Assembly (NCBI GenBank): GCA_963662525.1
Contig: OY759717.1
Span: 1 to 64,000 of the forward strand
Reading direction: 5' to 3'
Source: CAZSDU01 sp963662525
GTDB lineage: Bacteria > Bacteroidota > Bacteroidia > Bacteroidales > FEN-979
DNA: 64,000 bases
This document shows positions 26,278 to 34,332 of this stretch, in pieces. A model generated the notes under the pieces. That model saw only the letters and a list, made by a program, of their open reading frames with translations, was not told where the DNA came from and made no database searches. Each line of letters starts with the position of its first letter. Position 1 is the stretch's first letter. Both the position numbers and the translations under genes were made by a program.

Positions 26278-27608
26278 TATTCAGCGGTTTGATCGATTCG
26301 TTTTTCTGTTTTCGTGGGATGTTCTGATTGTGTCTGAGATGTATCAACGGTGAGATAATCGAACTGGATATCATTCGACCACTTATTGAAATCACGGACG
26401 AAATATAATGGCTCCAGTGAGATCACCCGGTCGGGACCCATATCGGCATTGAGCATCCAGTATGCCTCGCGCTTATCGCTTCCTGATCCGGCGCCAAGTT
26501 TCCCGCCCGGGATTCCGCTTCCGATCAGACAGGGATCAACACCCATGGCAAAGAGTATTTCAGAGTTTGCAGCCTGGCTATCCGGGAGGTAAGCATCATC
26601 CTTGAGTTTATTATCGATCACATCGATTTTCCATCCTTCCTTGAAAGTTTTTGTGACCTTATCATAAAACCTAAATGTGAAAAGGCTTTTCCCGGAATTC
26701 TCAACATCAGTGAGAAATTCTTCAATTTCATCCATGAGCTCTTTGGCCTTTTCTTTTCTATATTCTTTTGTATATTGAGGAGAAGGATATTCCTGTTCAA
26801 AATAATCCTGAGGGATTTGCACGTGGTATTTAAGCGTCATCTGGTTCTTCATTATCGCCAGTTTCAGCTTGGGAACCTTGTTTGCTATATCCATCCATCC
26901 ACCGGTACGCACACCATTCCAGATGGCCATGTGATAGTAGGATTTATTGAATGACCTGTAAAACACAGGATATGCAAAATTTGCTCCATTATATTTTGAT
27001 CCATCATATTTTGAGGGGTCAAAAAACGGGATTTCAGCGAGGGTACCAGCTTCTTTATTCGGGTAGTCATCCCAGCGAGCTGAATAAAACAACTTTTGTA
27101 TTCTTCCTTTCTCATCCATCTTTGATATCCGGCAGTAAGCAGGATCTTTCACAAATAGCCTGTTAATTTTATCCTTTGCCTTATTGGGAATAAATTCGAT
27201 CCATCCATTAGCAAACATCTCAAGAGAAAGGATCAGTTCAAGCCATTGCCGGTTGATCTGGTTGGTACGGAAAAAGTCAACCACTTCCGGATCCTTTACT
27301 ACTTCCTTTTCCGGAAGTCCGCTTTTGCCAATTATTTCACGGTATGCAACGATTCCCCGGCCAAAGTGTACTCTGCGACGTTTATCCAGGGCACGATGAG
27401 CGATTGAATTTTTATCAAGATCCTCAAGTACTTTCTGTGGGAAAAGATTATCAGTTCCCCATTCCGACCATTCCTGCGGGCTGTCATCCCTGGGAGGAAC
27501 TTCCTTTGAAACAGCAGAATCATCCTTGGTTGGTGAAAGTGTTATCAGCGCCTGTGCTTTTGGCGACACATAATAACCATTATCTATAATATTGGAATCA
27601 CTTCTCAT
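26277..27608 (-). CDS. phage portal protein
   Basis: 443 residues from ATG at 27608, which overlaps the preceding stop as ATGA; a TTG nine bases upstream is rejected. Portal features seen: an N-terminal arm, the segment KRRRVHFGRGIVAYRE, a long central wing and clip region, and IEEFLTDVENSGKSLFTFRFYDK before the conserved acidic tail. The protein forms the dodecameric ring at the capsid vertex for DNA entry and exit. It is upstream of the connector and downstream of a 112-residue gene, all under the promoter at 27964-27998, an arrangement matching other Bacteroidota siphophages. Confidence 0.85.
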   Translation of the reverse strand: MRSDSNIIDNGYYVSPKAQALITLSPTKDDSAVSKEVPPRDDSPQEWSEWGTDNLFPQKVLEDLDKNSIAHRALDKRRRVHFGRGIVAYREIIGKSGLPEKEVVKDPEVVDFFRTNQINRQWLELILSLEMFANGWIEFIPNKAKDKINRLFVKDPAYCRISKMDEKGRIQKLFYSARWDDYPNKEAGTLAEIPFFDPSKYDGSKYNGANFAYPVFYRSFNKSYYHMAIWNGVRTGGWMDIANKVPKLKLAIMKNQMTLKYHVQIPQDYFEQEYPSPQYTKEYRKEKAKELMDEIEEFLTDVENSGKSLFTFRFYDKVTKTFKEGWKIDVIDNKLKDDAYLPDSQAANSEILFAMGVDPCLIGSGIPGGKLGAGSGSDKREAYWMLNADMGPDRVISLEPLYFVRDFNKWSNDIQFDYLTVDTSQTQSEHPTKTEKRIDQTAE

Positions 27609-27946
27609 CAGAAACAAACTTTTTGACCATTAAATTCAATGATTAGGCGAATATGAACCTTACGGATTCTTCCGTTCTGCAGCAGAATGTTTCTGGTTGA
27701 ATTAACCCAGTGATTGGGTTTCTTGTGAGGTTTATGTTCTGAAGTTGTTTTTCTGGTATCAAATACCGGTTTATCTCCTTTAATATCCACACACTTTCTG
27801 CCACCCTTTATTTCGATGATCTCTCCTCCGGTTCGTTCTTTGCGATTGGCTGTGACAAACTTTATGTCAAACTTCAGTGGTTTACCCTGGTCATCAAGCC
27901 GGTCCATTTCGCTCAGAACATCACTCAAACGGATATAGCTGCTCAT
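27608..27946 (-). CDS. phage protein of unknown function before the portal
   Basis: 112 residues (MSSYIRLSDVLSEMDRLDDQG...), basic and beta-rich in the middle, with the fragment HKPHKKPNHWVNSTRNILLQNG. Small proteins of this type precede portal genes in several Bacteroidota phages but have no assigned role. It is the first gene of the portal-lysis-tail unit; the promoter's expected start lies about 13 nt before the ATG at 27946. No nucleic-acid-binding motif is evident. Confidence 0.6.
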   Translation of the reverse strand: MSSYIRLSDVLSEMDRLDDQGKPLKFDIKFVTANRKERTGGEIIEIKGGRKCVDIKGDKPVFDTRKTTSEHKPHKKPNHWVNSTRNILLQNGRIRKVHIRLIIEFNGQKVCF

Positions 27947-27963
27947 AGCTTCAAATTATGATA

Positions 27964-27998
27964 CAAGTTTAATCCGGTAGCATTGAGAAATAAAGGAC
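27964..27998 (-). promoter_or_regulatory. phage late promoter, portal/lysis unit
   Basis: GTCCTTTA at 27991-27998, 19 nt, then TAAACTTG at 27964-27971 (one mismatch to TAnnTTTG). It lies 30 nt downstream of a strong terminator (28029-28053), consistent with an independent unit. Confidence 0.75.
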
Positions 27999-28028
27999 AA
28001 AAAAAACCGATGTACGATCATAAAAAAA

Positions 28029-28053
28029 GGAGTCCCGCTTTTCACGGGACTCC
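28029..28053 (-). terminator. terminator after the 28060 gene
   Basis: GGAGTCCCG at 28029-28037 pairs with CGGGACTCC at 28045-28053; followed on the minus strand by seven T. It ends the third of three leader-gene-terminator cassettes. Confidence 0.85.
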
Positions 28054-28059
28054 CGAAGA

Positions 28060-28437
28060 TCAAAACTTGATCTGAGATTCAACATCCTTGATACTTCCAT
28101 CAAAGGATGATTTAAGGAAATCGATTACTTTCTTGATACCAGGAGTGAAACTGGTAGTGAAACTATTTCCGTCAGAATCTTTCATCTGCATTGTGCAGTT
28201 GAAATCATTGGAAGAGATCTGGAATTTCTCCAGTTCGCTGCGGGTTTGAACCAACTTTGCTCTTTTATTGACCAGGAGTTGAAGATTCTCAACCCTGAGG
28301 ATACGTTCCTGGAGGGTCGGTTCAGACTTGGCATCTGGTTTTACTTCTGTCTTCACAATGGCCATGGGGGTCTTTGTGGTTTCTGCTGCAGGGCTGTTAA
28401 TGGCTTTCTGTGCAACGGCTGTATTTACTTTAGTCAT
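28060..28437 (-). CDS. small coiled protein of the RadC/ArdC module
   Basis: 125 residues from ATG at 28437 (begins MTKVNTAVAQ). A frame 12 codons longer is open, but the extra codons are the same sequence that forms the untranslated leader of the neighbouring gene (there broken by a TAA), so they are treated as leader. The C-terminal half (TLQERILRVENLQLLVNKR ... FNCTMQMKDSDGNSFTTSF ... IKKVIDFLKSSF) matches a small protein common on Bacteroidota plasmids and conjugative elements beside ArdC and RadC genes; function unknown. Preceded by one of three related structured leaders. Confidence 0.65.
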   Translation of the reverse strand: MTKVNTAVAQKAINSPAAETTKTPMAIVKTEVKPDAKSEPTLQERILRVENLQLLVNKRAKLVQTRSELEKFQISSNDFNCTMQMKDSDGNSFTTSFTPGIKKVIDFLKSSFDGSIKDVESQIKF

Positions 28438-28750
28438 TTGAGTTGCCCCTGCCCTGGGGACTTGTTTAGGCATCTGGCACAGCCTGATTAAAAAAAATTT
28501 ATGCTACTGGCCACAACCGGAATAAAAATTCTGGAACAAACATTCAGGTCATGATTCACGAATCTGAATGAACCCGAAGGGCGGTGGATCCATAAGGAGG
28601 CCGTGTTTAGTGACATGATATTTTCATGAGGTTATCTTTGCATGAAATTTTGAGTAACATGTGCGCTGGCCAAGGGTTTCTTCTTTGCTGACTTTCTGCT
28701 TTACCTTGATTTTAAAGAAGAAAGTCGCCAGAATGAGCCTTCAGCGAACA
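28438..28750 (-). ncRNA. structured leader R1 (candidate cis-regulatory RNA)
   Basis: A ~310-nt non-coding segment between a terminator and the 28060-28437 gene. It shares with R2 and R3: a long purine/pyrimidine stem near its start (GACTTTCT...AGAAAGTC), the block GGCCAGCGCAC, and CCTCCT-N-ATGGA. With R2 alone it shares a long stretch around CATGAAAATATCATGTCACT and a closing block containing GTCCCCAGGGCAGGGGCA just before the start codon, which can form a CCCC/GGGG hairpin. A short ATG frame (14 codons) follows CCTCCTT. Confidence 0.65.
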
Positions 28751-28757
28751 TAAAAAA

Positions 28758-28782
28758 AGACCCGGTGAGTTTCACCGGGTCT
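28758..28782 (-). terminator. terminator after the ArdC-like gene
   Basis: AGACCCGGTGA at 28758-28768 pairs perfectly with TCACCGGGTCT at 28772-28782 (11 bp), followed on the minus strand by a T-run. It separates the ArdC-like gene from leader R1. Confidence 0.9.
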
Positions 28783-28796
28783 CTGTTATTGATCTT

Positions 28797-29207
28797 TCAG
28801 AATGGTTGATCTGCTTCAACCAAGGCAGGTTCATCAACGTCGATCGGTTCATCCTTTTTTTCTTTCATCTCGAATGTCTGAGAGATATCAAAAACGCGGG
28901 CGACAAGGAATTTATCCAGTTCTTCCTGGGAAGTTCCGTCTTCCTTTTTTGTTTTCAGCATGGCAGGGATGAAAATGAAGTTTCCATGTTCACCCTTTTT
29001 AACGCATCGGCCATGTTTTAACCATTGCCTGAATCCTGCAACAACTGTGAATTTCATCTGTGATTGAAAAGCAAGGAATACCGTATTGGGTTCCGACAGA
29101 TGGCGCCCTTCAGGATTCATTACCGGCATAGATTCGTAGATGGCTGTTCTTTTATTGCCATCAAGCTCCTTGTAAAATTTTAAAAAATCCATTTGAATTG
29201 AATTCAT
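28797..29207 (-). CDS. ArdC-like N-terminal domain protein
   Basis: 136 residues. The segment TVVAGFRQWLKHGRCVKKGEHG resembles the N-terminal single-strand-DNA-binding domain of ArdC antirestriction proteins (DUF1738), without the metalloprotease C-terminal half; the tail is acidic (DEPIDVDEPALVEADQPF). ArdC proteins bind ssDNA and protect incoming conjugative DNA from restriction. Finding the truncated form here next to RadC suggests a module shared with conjugative elements. It has its own structured leader (29208-29530) and terminator. Confidence 0.6.
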   Translation of the reverse strand: MNSIQMDFLKFYKELDGNKRTAIYESMPVMNPEGRHLSEPNTVFLAFQSQMKFTVVAGFRQWLKHGRCVKKGEHGNFIFIPAMLKTKKEDGTSQEELDKFLVARVFDISQTFEMKEKKDEPIDVDEPALVEADQPF

Positions 29208-29530
29208 TTTTAATGCCCCTGCCCTGGGGACTTATTTAAGCATCTGGCTCTGCCTGATTAAAATTTTTGCCATTTACCACAACCAGAATGGAAAATTCTG
29301 GAACAAATGTTCTGGTCAGATCCGCCATGGTCGGAATGAAAGAACCCGGAGGGCTTCGGATCCATCAGGAGGAAGCGTTTAGTGACATGATATTTTCATG
29401 AGGTTACCTTCGCAGAAAATTTGAGCAGTAAAGTAGTGCGTTGGCCAGCACAGGTTTCTTTTTCGCTTCCTTCTTATTTTCCTACACATCAAAGAAAAAG
29501 GAATTCAGAGAGCGAAAGCGAGCATAAAAA
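29208..29530 (-). ncRNA. structured leader R2 (candidate cis-regulatory RNA)
   Basis: The closest relative of R1. Shared with it: GTCCCCAGGGCAGGGGCA before the start codon, TTGTTCCAGAATTTT, the CATGAAAATATCATGTCACT block and CCTCCT-N-ATGGATCC. Its first stem uses a different sequence (TTCCTTTTTCTTT with GAAGGAAGCGAAAAAGAAA), so the pairing is conserved while the bases differ. The conserved GCTGGCCAACGCACTA is at ~29433-29448. A short ATG-initiated frame lies after CCTCCTG. Confidence 0.65.
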
Positions 29531-29535
29531 AAAGA

Positions 29536-29553
29536 GTCCCGGGAACCCGGGAC
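29536..29553 (-). terminator. terminator after the RadC operon
   Basis: GTCCCGGG at 29536-29543 pairs with CCCGGGAC at 29546-29553, followed on the minus strand by nine T. It ends the RadC + 44-residue gene unit. Confidence 0.88.
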
Positions 29554-29560
29554 CCTCTGG

Positions 29561-29695
29561 TCATTTAAACATTTGCAAGAATTCTTTCCATTCGAATTCA
29601 AAGCGGGATGGATCAGAGATGCTGAGCGTTTCAGTATATCCTTCGTAGAAGATCTGATCATTCATTTCAACGAAGAGTTTCATTAAAGCTTCCAT
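29561..29695 (-). CDS. small protein after RadC, 44 residues
   Basis: ATG at 29695 to TGA at 29561 (begins MEALMKLFVEMNDQ, ends FLQMFK). It starts one base after the RadC stop (TAATATGG), so it is translationally coupled. The composition is acidic and helical. No family recognised; it may be a partner of RadC or part of the same module. Confidence 0.65.
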   Translation of the reverse strand: MEALMKLFVEMNDQIFYEGYTETLSISDPSRFEFEWKEFLQMFK

Positions 29696-29696
29696 A

Positions 29697-30158
29697 TTAC
29701 ATGATCCCCTCATCTGCAAATGAATAAAAATTATTATCGGTCATTATCAGGTGATCCAGAACATTTATGTCAAGAAATGAACCGGCTGATTTAATTTTAT
29801 TTGTCAATTTTCTATCTGCATCGCTTGGTGACAGTGATCCGGAAGGATGATTATGGGCCAGGATGATACCGGTAGCATTTGTTTTTAATGCTGTTTGGAA
29901 AATCACTTTTGGATCGACCACACAGGATGAAATTCCTCCTTTAGATATCTGAGCATATCCCAATACTTTATTGGAACAATTCAAAAGCAGGATATAAAAT
30001 TCCTCTATATGTTGTAAAGAATTACTCCAGATAAAGCGAAGAATATCGTTTGCATCCTTCGAACTTGAGATCTGGCGCATTTGTGATGTGGGAACGGTGT
30101 TGTGATATAAAATTTCAACTTCAGCAACACCTGAGTTAAACAAGTTCATTGTTTTCAT
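29697..30158 (-). CDS. RadC-type JAB-domain protein
   Basis: 153 residues. The JAMM metal motif is visible: HNHPSGSLSPSDAD, with the typical preceding segment NATGIILA. RadC-family proteins in Bacteroidota are standard cargo of conjugative and integrative elements; despite the name they are not established repair proteins, and the metal site suggests a hydrolase on protein or ubiquitin-like tags. Followed after one base by a 44-residue gene. It is first in the series of three leader-gene-terminator cassettes. Confidence 0.85.
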   Translation of the reverse strand: MKTMNLFNSGVAEVEILYHNTVPTSQMRQISSSKDANDILRFIWSNSLQHIEEFYILLLNCSNKVLGYAQISKGGISSCVVDPKVIFQTALKTNATGIILAHNHPSGSLSPSDADRKLTNKIKSAGSFLDINVLDHLIMTDNNFYSFADEGIM

Positions 30159-30480
30159 ACGGCAATTGATTTATGCAGCCATTGAAGGCCACGGTTAATA
30201 ATGAAATTTTTGCCGTAAGGCTTACACTGAGGAAAATAAATAATGTCAGGGGTTTGGGTCACTTCCGTAAAACCGGAATGAATAAACCAGAAAGGCGTAC
30301 AAATTCCATGAGGAGGTCGCCCTTGACAGTTTTAACCCTTCGTTTTTTCCGCAAGTAACTTTGATTGAATTTCGAGTATTAAATAGTGCGCTGGCCACCG
30401 GTATTCCTTTTGCTTCTTTTACTTTGCCGTTGATAATCAAAGGAAAAGAAGCCGAGTTGCAAAAAAATATCTTTAGAAAT
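30159..30480 (-). ncRNA. structured leader R3 (candidate cis-regulatory RNA)
   Basis: More divergent than R1 and R2 but with the same order: opening stem GCTTCTTTT/AAAAGAAGC extended by CCTTTG/CAAAG (30424-30464), the block GGCCAGCGCACTA at 30384-30396, CCTCCT-N-ATGGA near 30309-30320 and a TTCATTCCGG block. Its 3' part is different. A 16-codon ATG frame follows CCTCCTC. It lies between a large hairpin (30483-30530) and the radC start. Confidence 0.6.
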
Positions 30481-30482
30481 CA

Positions 30483-30530
30483 CTTTTGCAGAAAATTAAA
30501 GGCCATTATGCCTTAATTTTCTTGCAAAAG
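30483..30530. terminator. large stem-loop upstream of leader R3
   Basis: CTTTTGCA, GAAAATTAA and GGC pair with GCC, TTAATTTTC and TGCAAAAG: about 20 bp with two single-base bulges and a CATTAT loop. It is AT-rich with no adjacent long T-run, so it is a stable structured element or cruciform; it separates the terminase gene from the R3 leader. Confidence 0.6.
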
Positions 30531-30605
30531 GTGTGAGTTGACCCCGCCACGCCCTGTCGAGAAACACAATTGCATGACAAAAAACCGGATGGATATGTGA
30601 AATGG

Positions 30606-30640
30606 CGCATCTGAGGAGCGACAATGCGCTCCCCTATGCG
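30606..30640. terminator. hairpin after the terminase gene
   Basis: CGCAT/ATGCG (30606-30610, 30636-30640) and GGAGCG/CGCTCC pair in one stem, 22 nt after the terminase stop. No T-run, so a weak terminator or processing hairpin. Confidence 0.5.
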
Positions 30641-30661
30641 TACAATGGTGGTGATCCGCTA

Positions 30662-32158
30662 TTATTTATGTTTGCTAATGAACAGGCCAAAGGATGGGTC
30701 AGGATCCTCCAGGAGTGGGCTGAGTATCCAGTAGTACAGATTGTCAACAGCATCGGACAGGTCGGTGGCCTTCCATCTTGGTTGATCTGTTTTCTTTTCT
30801 GATGACTTATCCTTTTTAAATTCCTGTGGGTGGACAGGTGCATTATCCATGGAAACAAATGTCTCCATGGCATTATTCATATTGACAGCAAAGGCTGGAG
30901 CATTAGGATACTCTCCTGATAGAAGCTTCTGCCAGAATATAAACTTATCCATATGTTGAGCCTCGTACAACTGAGCTCTCAAATCTACATCCCAACCGGC
31001 TTTACCAAGCAGATCCATTACCTGGTCGAAGTATGTCTCCCTGCTTGATGCATCATTCTTTCTATTGCCATCGCTGCCGCCGTACAAATATATCTCTCTG
31101 CATCTATGAGGACCGTAATAGTCAATGAACATCTTGACAAGAACAGGAAGAGTTTCATTCTCAACATAGAAGTTCTTGATTACAGGGAACGTGTTAACAG
31201 ATGTGTGCCATTGTGCTACAATCAAACAGTTCTGGGTGCTACCAAAGTCGAATGATATATACAGTGGCTCATCCTTAAGGCAATCCTTATCGCTCATGCA
31301 ATTGAGTGATGTGCCTTGAATGGTAACCTCATCTGCACCATCAAGATAACTGTAATCGTATGAATCGGAATAGCAATGGGATTTTTTGAGTCCAGGATAA
31401 AACCCGCTGATATTACGCTTTCTTCTTTTATTATCCACTTCAAGATCATAAACGATTACGGGCAATACTCTTTTAAGATCACGGAAATAACGCTCTCCAA
31501 GAATATAAATGTTTTCCCTGGCCGATGCCTCCATGAACATGTACTCCGTGGGATATTCTTCCTTTAATTTTTCATATTCAAAAACCCAGTCTCCATCAGC
31601 AGTTAATGGCTGGCTTCCCATGAATAAGGTGCCATGGTGAAAGCGAAGATGGCCAAACCTGTCCCGGTTTCCACGATTTGCCGGCAACACATCACTATCT
31701 ATTGCAGACTTCTTAAGTTTTGTGACCTCATCAAATATCATGAAGTCATATGATCCTGACCTGGCCATCTCCGGCCGGTCAAAGGAATTGAATTCTACAA
31801 CAAAACCATTCCAGAAATGAATACAGTTTGTGTAATCCAGCGGTGGTTGAAACGGTTCATCCCATCTGAGTTTCTTTGGCGCCTTGGTTCCAATGAAATA
31901 GTGAATATTCCGATAAAGTCCACGACGTTCAAGGTGGTCGATTATCGGAGGCATTGATTTGGTACGAATATGGAAATAGGTAAGACCATTCAGGCTGATC
32001 TTTCCCCGGGGCATGTAAGTAAGTTTTTGAACAAACTCATCAGCTATAATTGTGGTTTTTCCACTTCCACGTCCCCATATAAGCATTTTATTGGGTATTG
32101 TGCTTAATTTAACGGCCAGCTGAGGATTATTATAAAATGGTGCAGGTTTTATTATCAT
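30662..32158 (-). CDS. terminase large subunit
   Basis: 498 residues. ATPase motifs are seen at WGRGSGKTT (Walker A, residues ~29-37) and DFMIFDEVTKL (Walker B, ~138-148); the nuclease domain begins with YISFDFGSTQN (~297-307), with acidic residues further on (YYGPHRCREIYLYGGSDGN). It packages phage DNA into the procapsid. Together with the two small proteins upstream it forms the packaging unit; each start overlaps the previous stop. The direction and operon match the structural region. Confidence 0.93.
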   Translation of the reverse strand: MIIKPAPFYNNPQLAVKLSTIPNKMLIWGRGSGKTTIIADEFVQKLTYMPRGKISLNGLTYFHIRTKSMPPIIDHLERRGLYRNIHYFIGTKAPKKLRWDEPFQPPLDYTNCIHFWNGFVVEFNSFDRPEMARSGSYDFMIFDEVTKLKKSAIDSDVLPANRGNRDRFGHLRFHHGTLFMGSQPLTADGDWVFEYEKLKEEYPTEYMFMEASARENIYILGERYFRDLKRVLPVIVYDLEVDNKRRKRNISGFYPGLKKSHCYSDSYDYSYLDGADEVTIQGTSLNCMSDKDCLKDEPLYISFDFGSTQNCLIVAQWHTSVNTFPVIKNFYVENETLPVLVKMFIDYYGPHRCREIYLYGGSDGNRKNDASSRETYFDQVMDLLGKAGWDVDLRAQLYEAQHMDKFIFWQKLLSGEYPNAPAFAVNMNNAMETFVSMDNAPVHPQEFKKDKSSEKKTDQPRWKATDLSDAVDNLYYWILSPLLEDPDPSFGLFISKHK

Positions 32159-32766
32159 TTAACCTCCTGATGATCAACATCTGTTACCTGGAACATATCA
32201 AGATAATCTCTGGCCGGAGATTTCTCAACCAGTTGCAATATTTGTTCATGAAGCCTGAGCAACTCTGTTTTAGCCTTTTCATCAATATATTTAAAGAATT
32301 CACTATCAATGAAATTGAAATTTATCGTCAGAAGCTGTACCGGTGGATGTATCTTGGATGGGTCCGGAAGATCCTGATCCTCCTTATCCAGGTTATTTGC
32401 TTTGGTGATCCGTTCCAGGGCTTTTTCCATTCCCTTAAAATCCTTCTTTTCTCGAGCCAGCCGGAAAAGTTCCTTAGCCCATTCCGTAACCATATACCTG
32501 AGGGCCTCTTTGTTTGAATTTCGGATATCTCCAAACAGAACCCTGGCTGCAGCAATATCCCGGTAAGCCTGAACTTCAGATATAGAATATTCCTTCATCA
32601 GAATGCTCACCACGTTCTTGTCGCTCTCATGATCATTAAGCATGGAAGAGAACGCGGCGGAATATCTCTGCCGGAGATCTTCTTCCTTCTGTGTTAAAAC
32701 GAAATCTTCCTCCAGGTAATACCTACGAATGCGTTCAAGTGTTGATTCTGCGGCTATCTGTTTCAT
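32155..32766 (-). CDS. putative packaging protein next to the terminase
   Basis: 203 residues, helical and charged (LERIRRYYLEEDFVLTQKEEDLRQRY...). The N-terminal half looks like a helix-turn-helix DNA-binding region (EYSISEVQAYRDIAAA). It overlaps the terminase start by 4 nt and the upstream small gene by 4 nt, so translational coupling is likely. In Bacteroidota siphophages this slot holds a small terminase or a terminase partner; the length is compatible. No direct family signature was identified. Confidence 0.6.
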   Translation of the reverse strand: MKQIAAESTLERIRRYYLEEDFVLTQKEEDLRQRYSAAFSSMLNDHESDKNVVSILMKEYSISEVQAYRDIAAARVLFGDIRNSNKEALRYMVTEWAKELFRLAREKKDFKGMEKALERITKANNLDKEDQDLPDPSKIHPPVQLLTINFNFIDSEFFKYIDEKAKTELLRLHEQILQLVEKSPARDYLDMFQVTDVDHQEVK

Positions 32767-33041
32767 ATATCATCCATTTTTGCATTTTCGATCAGCTTTA
32801 TGGCAAAATTCTGAGCTGGAGAAGATCCGTTCTGTGCCAGGTCGAATATTGATTTCCTTACTTCTGCCTCTCTTTTCAATCTTCCTCTTTGAAAATATTT
32901 CCACGGCTGCTGAGTTTTATCATTAATTAATTTCAAAAAGTCGCCCTGATCCATTTCCAGGATGATTGCAATTTCCTTTTTTGAGAACATAAGTGCTGCA
33001 TATGATTCAATATCAGCAAGGAGTTTAGGTGTCAGTTCCAT
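32763..33041 (-). CDS. putative small terminase-like DNA-binding protein
   Basis: 92 residues with a helix-turn-helix-like start (ELTPKLLADIESYAALMFSKKEIAIILEMDQGDFLKL) and the tail NGSSPAQNFAIKLIENAK, both common in the small subunits and terminase-associated proteins of Bacteroidota phages. It overlaps the next gene by 4 nt and is overlapped by the PLD-like gene by 17 nt. A DNA-recognition role in packaging is inferred; with the next protein it may form a split small terminase. Confidence 0.6.
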   Translation of the reverse strand: MELTPKLLADIESYAALMFSKKEIAIILEMDQGDFLKLINDKTQQPWKYFQRGRLKREAEVRKSIFDLAQNGSSPAQNFAIKLIENAKMDDI

Positions 33042-33621
33042 GAAAGCTGCTTTGTCCTTTTAGTTCATTTAGTATCCATGTTTTATGGAAATCAGCAGCG
33101 GATTTCGAAGCGCATATTACTCCGGCTTCAATCCGCGGATTTCTGGTAAAGTTGGCAGATCCCACAATGGCTATTCCCCATTGGTTATTATCGATCACAG
33201 TTACCTTTGCATGACATTTAGCAGCTTTGATGTCAGTGGTAATTTTTTTAAGAAATTGAAGCTCTGCCGGCTTGCGGATCCCATTGCGATAATCGAATAT
33301 TCCTCTCAGTTCGAGGATTATTCCAAGGTCAATAAATTGATACAATTTCCTTATGGCATATTCTGAAATCGCCCAGGTGGAAAAATAGACTTTGGCAGGT
33401 CCGGTAATTTGAAGAAGGTAAAAAAGAAGATCATGGGTCGACCAATCGCCCATGGAAGCATAATGTTTACTTTCCCCGGTATGTATTTCCCCAATGATAT
33501 CTTTTAACTTCTGATGGCTTTTACCAATAAACATAGAAGTGCCAGAGGAATCATCCATGGCACAGGATAAATTTATCGAACGCTTTTTATTGCCAATATC
33601 TGTTACTGAAAAGAGGCTCAT
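33025..33621 (-). CDS. PLD-like (HKD) nuclease-family protein
   Basis: 198 residues with one HKD-type motif, CHAKVTVIDNNQWGIAIVGSANFTRN (HxK-x4-D, then GSxNFT). Single-motif members act as dimers; they include nucleases such as Nuc and phage endonuclease-like proteins. In this phage it lies in the packaging/capsid operon, overlapping the next gene by 17 nt and preceded by a coiled protein (4-nt overlap). A DNA-processing role in packaging or host DNA breakdown is possible; the substrate is not deducible. Confidence 0.75.
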   Translation of the reverse strand: MSLFSVTDIGNKKRSINLSCAMDDSSGTSMFIGKSHQKLKDIIGEIHTGESKHYASMGDWSTHDLLFYLLQITGPAKVYFSTWAISEYAIRKLYQFIDLGIILELRGIFDYRNGIRKPAELQFLKKITTDIKAAKCHAKVTVIDNNQWGIAIVGSANFTRNPRIEAGVICASKSAADFHKTWILNELKGQSSFHGTDT

Positions 33622-34331
33622 TTTTTAATAATATCCTCGATTTTCTTAAGTTCAATCTTGTATTTATTGAGTTTATCCTGATTTTTTACTAATGTTTCAG
33701 GTTTTTTACTTTTCTTGACAAGACCTTCATATCTGGATACATATGTTCTGAGCGTTGTCATGCGCTGATATAATTTCCCAACGTCAGACTGATCAAGTTC
33801 AGGCTTTTCTGCATTGGTCTTTTCTAAAGGAAGAATTCCATGTTTATCATAATGTGACAGGCGTTCATAGGCCTTATCAATCTTGTCTGAAAGATCAAGA
33901 ATGGTATGTGCTGCAGTACACCTGTCTGCATCGGTTGGCAGCAGTTCAAGAGTACTTTGAAGAGATGCCCGGTGCTTTTGCATCATCTGAACCGTGCTAT
34001 TCAATTCATCTACTTCCGGAGTGTTTTGTCTGCGGGATGATTGCTGATGACCAGGTGTTACATTTGGATTACTGTGTTGTTTCTTGGAAAGATTACCAGC
34101 CTTTTTGTGGGCGGTAATTTTAACAGATCCGGAAGTACCGGCAGAAGGTGGTTTAATGTTGCGGATAAGTTTTCGCAGCTCGTACTCCAGTGCTGATTTA
34201 TTTCTGGAAGTAGCTCCTCCTTTATTCAACAATCTTTTAAGTGATACACTATGACCATAGCGGTTATAAAGAGCGCAGCCCTGAAAATATTCCTTTGAGG
34301 AATTAAGCCAGGAGTTAATTTCTTCATACAT
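33618..34331 (-). CDS. phage coiled-coil protein of unknown function
   Basis: 237 residues: a helical N-terminus (INSWLNSSKEYFQGCALYNRYG), a Ser/His/Gln-rich middle (KKQHSNPNVTPGHQQSSRRQ), and a long coiled-coil second half (EVDELNSTVQMMQKHRASL ... RMTTLRTYVSRYEGLVKKSK). No signal peptide. Sits in the same operon between the glycosyltransferases and the PLD-like gene. Structural or scaffold-like, unknown function. Confidence 0.6.
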   Translation of the reverse strand: MYEEINSWLNSSKEYFQGCALYNRYGHSVSLKRLLNKGGATSRNKSALEYELRKLIRNIKPPSAGTSGSVKITAHKKAGNLSKKQHSNPNVTPGHQQSSRRQNTPEVDELNSTVQMMQKHRASLQSTLELLPTDADRCTAAHTILDLSDKIDKAYERLSHYDKHGILPLEKTNAEKPELDQSDVGKLYQRMTTLRTYVSRYEGLVKKSKKPETLVKNQDKLNKYKIELKKIEDIIKK

Positions 34332-34332
34332 A

